Below are positions 56,801-64,000 of a DNA stretch of 64,000 nucleotides, one piece after another. The position numbers were made by a program, and so were the translations under genes. Numbering within the stretch: the first letter of the stretch is position 1; every line of letters starts with the position of its first letter. Under the pieces are notes generated by a model. The model was not told the origin of the DNA, did not search any database, and saw only the letters and a list, made by a program, of their open reading frames with translations. Source of the DNA: Branchinecta lynchi (lineage: Eukaryota; Arthropoda; Branchiopoda; Anostraca; Branchinectidae); the NCBI GenBank assembly GCA_023053575.1, contig JAKZAP010000001.1, forward strand, positions 12,726,849-12,790,848, in the 5' to 3' direction.

Positions 56801-58400
56801 TTCATCTCCATGTAGCCTACCACAAATAAGCCTACTGTGAAATAATCTTGAGGACACAATTAGTTTGACTAGTGATTTTACAGTGGGGTTGGAACATTTT
56901 CAAGACAGAAAGCTGAATCAAATCTTGACAAGGGTCCTCCTCGGGCTCAAAGCTAGAAAAGTGAACCTGTGATAAAAATAAATGAAGGTTTTAGCAGTTA
57001 TAAGTAATACCGAAATATTGTTCCAGTAAATTCAGCTTCGAAACGTATCCGTTTAGTGCAGTCAACTATGATTCGCGGTCAGGCTGAAGAAATATGTTTT
57101 CGAAGACATAATCTAAGCATCTTTTCAGTTAGGAGAACAGGCCTTTCGTTCGGGGTCGCGTCGCGTCCTACAACCTATTTGGGTCTACTTTGTACTTGGT
57201 GCAGTTCACTAGTTTGTTTGAATTTTGTTTGTATTAACACTGGAGTTATGTACGTGCCCTGCACGATGTTGGATGCATTCCTCCCTGCCTCCAAGCAGAT
57301 TTGAACCTCTCATTGGCTCTACTCCTAGTTTGCACATCCACAAGCATATTATAACCCTCTTGTGTCTATAAAATCAGGTAGCGTTCTCTTAGAGAAGTGT
57401 CACGTGTTTGATCAGGGTTTGTTTGTATATGATTTTTACAGAAACAAACAATTTTGTTTGTATAATTGAAGAACGGGATAAGTTGGATAGCATTCGCCAT
57501 GTCCATGCGAACGCTTGTCACCTTTAAAGGTGGAATACATGTGTATGTACATATATGCGCCATTCTTGCGAACAGTGCTGATATCCTGTACAAATAGGCT
57601 CACTTAGCTTTTGGGGAGTACAGTTTTTGGTACACTTTTCTTCCTTTGTATTTTTGTAGTCCTCGTTCGTATTATTGGTTGGTCTCGATCTTGTGGTGAG
57701 GTAAGGGACAGACTAGGGTGTAGTTTTAGTTTCTTGGAATTTTTTGTAGCTAACATTTTTTTTTATAATCCTCGACACGTCGTGCGGTAGGGTCCTTGTC
57801 ACCGTAGGATTAAATTCTCAAATGAGCTGGCGTCCGAGGATCAAGAGACGTCCTTCCTTCTTTGTGCTTGATAAACTCCCTTTCTACATCTGTGGGCCTA
57901 CAGGTACCTTCAGACTGAAACGTAAAGTCTTACGTTACGCTTCCGTAATCTCTTACGTTACGCGGACTCTTTCACACCTCGCTTGGACCCCTTCAGACTG
58001 ACCTAAGAATAAAATTGAAGAATTCATTTTATTTTATCAGTTTCTCGTCGGTTTCCACGAAGAGTAAGATAAGGAAAAGATGCAATGAACGTATTTCAAC
58101 GACTAAATTCCATCCACCTTTTTTGGAAGTAATTCAGAGTAATTCTAAGGAACTTGAAAGAAAGTCATTTGAGTCTACATTGGTCCAAGGGAATTTAATA
58201 CTGACCTATCACACAAACTGGTTTGATTTGAAATCTAGATTTCAGTCTATTGACTGTCCCCAGAATAAATAGGATGCAGCTTCCTGAAGCGCTACCATGA
58301 CAAATATGCTCCATTTCAGAATTCTACTCAGAGTAGTCGACTACTTTTCAGTTGTTTGTCCAATTCGTGTTGTTTTGAGCTAATGTGACAAGGATACTGT
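56801..58400 (+). other. DIP2 intron 2, no recognisable gene
   Basis: cttgacaagggtcctcctcg near 56925 belongs to the short dispersed repeat of 47815. A local ttcagactga / ttacgttacg repetition sits at 57908-58005. No coding evidence. Confidence 0.5.
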
Positions 58401-58404
58401 TTTT

Positions 58405-59150
58405 CCATCGCAAAAGTTGTCTGTCCGTCCGTCTGTCCATCCGTCTGTCAGCATGTCAGTCAACTCTCGAAGGGAATGAGATATTTTGATGAAACTTGGT
58501 GTTAGGATTCTTTGGGTCAAGGGTAAGGTCTAGTACGTAGATGGCTCTGTAGCTCTATATGTAGGGGTAGGGGAGGGGGTTCAGAATAAGGGGCAAACAA
58601 AATATTTTTAAACAGCTAATGTGATAGTCGATTATGGGGCAAGAAAACAAGCTGAACACGAGTATGCAAACTATTTTCTCGTCCAACAAGTAGTTCGCCC
58701 GGAATCCGGCAAAAAACGGAAAGTTGGTTAAAAGTAAAAGTTTCATTTGAAGTTGATTAAATGTTCAATTTAGGGGTGAGAAGACATGCTGGACACGATG
58801 GTGAAAACCACTTTCACGCCGGACGAGTAGTTTGTAAGTTAATGTTTTATTTGAAGTTGATTAGATGTTCTTTATAGGACATCTAATCAACTAGGAGATA
58901 CTCTGAATTCGTTTCTGAACTTTCTTCTTTTGCTGGAAAAGTAGTTAGGAATTCGGCCGAAACCGGAAATTTGGCAGAAGTAAAGCAGGAAGTTTCGGTC
59001 AGTATCGTCAAAACAGATAAGGCTTATAGAGGTATATCTGAACTTATAATGATTAGCCTGGCGAAGACTGGATCTGGCGAAGACAAGACCCAGTTGTCTG
59101 GATCAAATATTAGATTTTTGGGATCCCATCGAAACCTTAGGTCTTGTTTC
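58405..59150 (+). repeat. Family 1 repeat, copy with short array
   Basis: gtctgtccgtccgtctgtcc head, ctctcgaagggaatgagata, about two units, then the tail ggcgaagacaagacccagtt, tgggatcccatcgaaacc and ggtcttgtttc. Confidence 0.8.
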
Positions 59151-60388
59151 AGTCTGAAGGGACCTTATCTGTCACCGTGGACTGTAGATACGGTGAAAGA
59201 TGCACTAGTATAAAGACAGTATAAGTGCTATTATTGTCTTTGCACTAGTAGACGACACATTTCAAGTTGACGCGACAGCCTCAAGGTCGATTGTCGGGCG
59301 GGTAATCACATGCGGAGGCAAATGGTGGTTCAGAAGCCCCATTCTTCTTGGTCTTTTGTGCCACACAGCTAAGCAATTAAAACCCTGCCAAGTTAGTTGA
59401 CCATGCGACCTTCGAAGTGAACTCAATCAGCCCTACTGTAGATAGATAGATCCGTTCCGCCTTCTAATTTCCAGGAACTTCAGCCCGCCGTATTACCGGC
59501 ATCGGTTTTGAGTTGCTTGCTGCGTGACGGATCGGCTTGATCTATCAAAGATGATGTGAATGGTGTTTTAAACACTGACTCATTAGCCTTTGAAGAAGCG
59601 GGCGGAAGGTGTGATTATGACTGGTGAGGATCGACACGGGCCTTTTGTTTTTGCACTGGGCTTATTGAAAATCAATTAAATGTCAGTCATAAATACAAAA
59701 AACATAAGTGTTATTTGTCCGGACGAGGTCCCTTGCCAGCAAGAATCGAAGGTTTAAAATACCAGCCAAGAGAAAACATCGTAAATGGTTGAGCTTGGTG
59801 CCCTCACAACGCGGATTCGCCTAGGCGATTTCGGCGTCGGAAAAAATTCGTGCCACGCCATGTTCTGTAAAGTCAAAGTCATTTCGCGTCGCGGTAAACA
59901 TTCTCGTTCTCCGGGCGCCAAGCTTTAAATTAGCTTGACGAGCCTTCTTATTTTCTATAAGACTGTAAGTTGTCGCGGCTTCATTGTGTTTTGTTTTAAA
60001 GTCATAGAATGAGATTACAGCGGGTCTAACCCAATCGTAGAAGTGCCAAGTAGCGTGCTTACGGCATGATATCATCAGTGTTAAAATAGTTGATAAAACG
60101 AATTAGCAGTAAGAAAACGCATAGCAGTAACAACAGTTCAGTATTTTAAATGTCATTAAGCTGGAAAGCGGAAAGAACTACAACGTAAGACTTGATTTGA
60201 ATGAATAAATTTATGGGAGTAGTTTTCGAAACCTCTTTAAGTAGGACGCATGTGAGGTCTGAAGTCCCGGATTGAACTGAAGTGGATGCACACAGTTGAT
60301 TTTGTAGACCAGTATGAAGATGAGACAAAAAACGGAAAACCATATCGAAAAGCTCTTATTGCGACCTCGCGTTCAAGCCGTTTATTAT
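59151..60388 (+). other. DIP2 intron 2, no recognisable gene
   Basis: ggtcccttgccagcaagaatcg near 59728 is a weak match to the 47815 repeat. Nothing else supported. Confidence 0.45.
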
Positions 60389-60783
60389 TGGGATCCCAAA
60401 ACGTAAGTGGAGGGATACCTATGACTTCGTAAAAGTTGTCCGCCTGTCCGCCCGTCCGTCTTTAAGCACGATAACTCTCGAAGGGAATGAGATATTTTGA
60501 TGAAATTTGGGGTGAGGACTCCTTGGGTCAGGGGAGAGGTCGAATTCGCAGATGGGCTCTGTAGTTCAACATTTAGGCGTGGGGGAGAGGTTTCAAATTA
60601 AGGGGCGAACAAATTTTTTTCAACAGCTCATGAGATAGTCGATTTAGAGGTAAGAAACATGCCGAACATTTATATGAAAATCATTTTCTTGTCCGACAAG
60701 TAGTTCGCCAGGAATCCGTGCAGAATCGGAAAATTTGTTAAAATTAAAAGTTTTATCTGAAGTTGATTAGATGTTCGATATAG
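60389..60783 (+). repeat. Family 1 repeat, left part (interrupted)
   Basis: tgggatcccaaaacgtaagt head, ctctcgaagggaatgagata, then the first unit. It is broken at gttcgatatag by a LINE. The family 1 text resumes at 62019 (taggggtaatttgatacgct) and again after 63153. Confidence 0.85.
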
Positions 60784-62018
60784 CGGAGAACCCAGAATTT
60801 GTGTTTAAGGGAAGACGAATCGCGGTGAAGGAAGAATGGATGTATTTAGGATGTAAGATGAGTGCGCGTGGGGAGCAAGTAAGCATATAGAATATTGTGT
60901 CACGAAAGGTAAAAGGTGCATAAGTATGTTGCATGCCAGTAGATTGAGAAATAGTAGTAAAGTAAGAATGCTTAAAGAAGTACTTTTGTCGAAAGTAGTG
61001 CCGATAATCCATTATGGAGCAGAGATGTGGGGATATGCAGTAGCTGGGAAATTGGATAAGTTGTAATTAGGTTACTTTAAAAAGATTCTACGTGTAAATA
61101 ATAGAATTAACGGTCTAGTGGTAAAGGGTGATTTAGGTCTATTGTCACTAAGGAGTAGGAGGCTAGCGAGTATGGTAAATTTTTGGGAAAGAATTTTGAT
61201 TATGCCCCAATCAAGACTACTAAAGGAGGCATACCTAGAATCATTCTGTGATGGAAGGAAGCAGTCGTGGGCACATCAGATTAAGTGTATTGTAGATAAT
61301 ACAGGTTTGTGGTATGAAGGGGAAGCTCCAGGATGGGAGTTAGGGAGTGTGACTAGTAATTTGTGGAATGAAGCGGAAGGTCCGGGATGGGAGTTAGGAA
61401 GTGTGACTAGAGTAGTTAGACAGACACTCCAGGACCAGGAAATACAGACGTGGTTATGCGAGGTGAGTGAGTCTGAATCTCTGAGGTTGCACGCTGGGGC
61501 AAAAGAGACATGGGGTGAGGAAATGTATTTTAAGGTAGGGTTAAGTAGGGAGGAGTTGGGTTTGTTAATAAGTATGAGGGCTGATGGTTTGCCGCTCGGT
61601 GCAAGAAGAAAGTATATGGGGAAAAAAGAGTAAAAATCGGGTCCTTACTACTTCTGCCCTATGTGTGGAAAAATGAATGAGGATATATGCCACCTTTTGT
61701 ATGATTGTAGAGAGTTATGGGAGGAGATTTTTGGGGTGGGGGAACTGATAAGAAATGGATTATTAAAATGATTGGAAGTAAAGATTTTAAAGAAATAACA
61801 AATTTTGGGAAGTTCTTCAGGTTAGCTTTTAAACACCTGAAAGATTTCTTCTGATGGGGAAGTTGTATTTTTAGTGTTAATAAAGTATTCAGTGTAAATT
61901 AAAAATATTAAGAGTGTGTTAGTGTGTATATGCGCATGTAAGATTGTTTATTTTTTGTTTTGTTTTGTTGCATGATGGCCTGATGGCTTTAATGTGCAAA
62001 TAAATCATTCATTCATTC
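60784..62018 (+). mobile_element. 5'-truncated LINE with (ATTC)n tail, decayed
   Basis: The protein text WMYLGCKMS, VVPIIHYGAEMWGYA, LGLLSLRSRRLASMVNFWER and KETWGEEMYFKVG aligns with the LINE at 6960-8442. There is a stop at 61063-61065 and another at 61631-61633; then YYFCPMCGKMNED in another frame. Within 61311-61415 a segment of about 60 bp is tandemly doubled (GWELGSVT twice). The end is aataaatcattcattcattc. Direct repeats tatag flank it (60779-60783, 62019-62023). It is a different subfamily from the (TCTTA)n copies. Confidence 0.9.
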
Positions 62019-62052
62019 TATAGGGGTAATTTGATACGCTGAATTCGTTTTT
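62019..62052 (+). repeat. Family 1 repeat, middle piece
   Basis: taggggtaatttgatacgct-gaattcgttttt continues the family 1 text seen at 40160-40190 and near 58890-58910, between two later insertions. Confidence 0.7.
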
Positions 62053-63153
62053 ATGGCACTTGCCCTTCGGCCAAGTGCCATATAGCGATCGCAATTTCTG
62101 TCCGTCCGTCGGTCTGTCCAGGTTTTGCTAGTTCGGGCACTTCCACATAAGCTAGGACGATAAAACTTGGCAGGCGTATCAGGGACCCCAAATGATTAAG
62201 TTGGACATAGTCACTTCCCCGATCCGAGCACCGTGGGGGGAGTGGAGGGAGGGGGAATCCGGAATCTTGAGGTATTTTTAACTTTCGAACGGGTGATCGG
62301 ATCTCGATGAAACTATTTGGAACGACCTCATGCTTCGGATGAAACTTGGTGGGAAGACACCTAGCAAACACTAGATACATCATTGACATAACCGAGCCGA
62401 TTCGGGCACTGTGGGGGGAGTGGAGGGAGGGGGAATCCGGAATCTTGAGGTATTTATAACTTTTGAACGGGTGATCGGATCTCGATGGAACTTGATATTT
62501 GGAAAGACCTCATGCCTCAGACGACCCACTTAAAATCCGGACCGGATCCGGTGACTTTTGGGGAAGCTGGAGGAGGCAACCGGAAATCTTGGGAAACGCT
62601 ATGAGTGGAGGGGTCGAGATGAAACTTGGTGGGAAGACACCTAGCAAACAATAGATACATCATTGACATGACCGAGCCGATTCGGGCACTGTCGGGGGAG
62701 TGGAGGGAGGGGGAATCCTGAATCTTGAGGTATTTATAACTTTTGAACGGGTGACCGGATCTCGATGAAACTTGATATTTGGAACGACCTCATGCCTCAG
62801 ACGACCCACTTAAAATCCGGACCGGATCCGGTGACTTTTGGGGGGAGCTGAAGGGGGCAACCGGAAATCTTGGGAAACGCTACGAGTGGAGGGATCGAGA
62901 TGAAACTTGGTGTGAAGACACCTAGCAAACACTAGATACATCATTGACATAACCGAGCCAATTCGGGCACTGTGGGGGGAGTGGAGGGAGGGGGAATCCG
63001 GAATCTTGAGGTATTTATAACTTTTGAACGGGTGATCGGATATCGATGGAACTTGATATTTGGAAAGGCCTCATGCAAACACTAGATATATCATTGACAT
63101 AACCGAGCCGTGCCTACTCGTAACAAGTGCCATATGAGCTCGTAGCTCTTGTT
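62053..63153 (+). repeat. Family 2 repeat, complete and homogeneous copy
   Basis: It starts atggcacttgcccttcggcc-aagtgccat, a hairpin of 10-bp arms, then gtccgtccgtcggtctgtcc. The array has 'gatgaaacttg' words at about 62484, 62618, 62764, 62899 and 63045, alternating 134 and 146 bp. The true unit is therefore a 280-bp dimer, nearly identical between repeats. The end is acaagtgccatatgagctcg-tagctcttgtt at 63153. The flanking family 1 text is continuous across it. Confidence 0.9.
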
Positions 63154-63463
63154 GAGTTTAGTTTTTGCCGGACAAGTAGTTCGCCCGGAATCTGGTCGGA
63201 ATCGGAGATTTGGCAGAAGTAAGGCAGAAAGATTTGATCGATTTCGTAAAGTAGACATGACGTATAGCCTAAGGGTAAATAAACACATGGTGAATCCATA
63301 TCTGAATTGGTTTTCTCAGGTGATCAGCCATTGACCGTCTTCTGTTTATAAATCTTAATAGTAAAAATGTTCAAGGAGTCTGGCGAATGCCGGATATCTA
63401 CAAGACCAATTTGTCTGGATCAGATATTAAATTTTTGATCCCATCAGAACCTTTGGTCTTGTT
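63154..63463 (+). repeat. Family 1 repeat, right part
   Basis: gccggacaagtagttcgccc, then the tail: ctgaattggttttctcag, gtctggatcagatatt, gatcccatcagaacc and ttggtcttgttc. Confidence 0.8.
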
Positions 63464-64000
63464 CATCAAATCAAAAATAACTGGCACCGTTTCTCCTGAA
63501 TGACCCTTCTTCGCCCAATCTAGACCTCTTTAGATCTGCCTGCATTCTTGAGAACGGGTAATGTCGAGGATTCTCAGGGACATTCATGGGACTTTCAGTT
63601 TATTTTCTCAATGGACCCCTCTTGCTTATTCTGCGGTTTAGTTTATCCCTAGTTCTTTTATGGAATTATTTGTTTCTGAATCCCCACCTTTCGCCATGGC
63701 TTCGTTTTTTACTTAGGACTGTTCTCGTTTTTTCGACCTAGCCGAGTTTTGCTAGGCATGGAACGCAAATTTTGCCGAAAGCGTCAAGGTCCGTCGGCAC
63801 GCTTTCACGCATAAGGACAGGATAAGCTTAAAAAAGTTTTGTTTTCTTCATTTTGGAAGACATGGTAGCATCTTCCCATCAGGTCTATCTTCTGTTTTGA
63901 ACTTCTTTTGTTTTGCTTGATTGTTGTATTCAGTTTTCAAATATTTTGCGTCCAGGTGCCGCGTCGGAGAGGAGGAAGGCTGGATGAAATCTTCAAGCGC
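63464..64000 (+). repeat. Dispersed repeat, copy B (no MITE), runs to window edge
   Basis: From about 63625, ttattctgcggtttagttta-tccctag, ctttcacgcataaggacag, gttttcaaatattttgcgtc and ggagaggaggaaggctggat match copy A at 56138-56800. 63464-63624 is unassigned. Confidence 0.6.

Overview
The window is nuclear DNA of a multicellular animal, most likely an invertebrate. The reasons are spliced genes with GT/AG introns of up to about 17.7 kb, animal-type C2H2 zinc-finger exons, the animal gene DIP2, and a dense load of LINE fragments, hAT-like MITEs, foldback elements and tandem-repeat-bearing dispersed repeats. I cannot name the species or phylum. I see no rRNA, tRNA, CRISPR or bacterial-style operon.

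Minus strand, 11.06-29.27 kb: one C2H2 zinc-finger transcription-factor gene. Five exons (29187-29267, 26426-27209, 19049-19255, 18141-18838, 11062-11532) join through consensus splice sites with matching phases (0, 1, 1, 0) into one 746-residue open frame plus stop, with seven C2H2 fingers. The 5' end with the initiator Met was not found and may lie between 29.3 and 37.4 kb.

Plus strand, 37.47 kb to the right edge: the 5' end of DIP2 (disco-interacting protein 2). Exon 1 (37471-37555) and exon 2 (55212-55298) encode the start of the DMAP1-binding domain; the rest lies beyond the window. The 17.66-kb first intron holds an unbroken 567-codon reading frame (52403-54106, same strand) unlike any transposon here. 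It has a possible donor six codons before its stop, in the same phase as DIP2 exon 1, so it could be an alternative first coding exon of DIP2 or a separate nested gene.

Repeats fill most of the remainder. (i) LINE copies, all 5'-truncated or decayed, some ending in (TCTTA)n and others in (ATTC)n. (ii) hAT-like MITEs with CAGGGGCG-type ends and 8-bp target duplications. (iii) 'Family 1': starts and ends near GGGATCCCA, carries about 137-bp tandem units. (iv) 'Family 2': starts with a GGCACTTG hairpin, carries about 140-bp units (a 280-bp dimer in one copy), ends in GCTCTTGTT. (v) 'Family 3': about 330-bp units with the word CCGCAGGCGAAAT. (vi) Long foldback elements. Nested insertions (6.8-8.75 kb and 60.39-63.46 kb) fix the ends and relative ages of several families.
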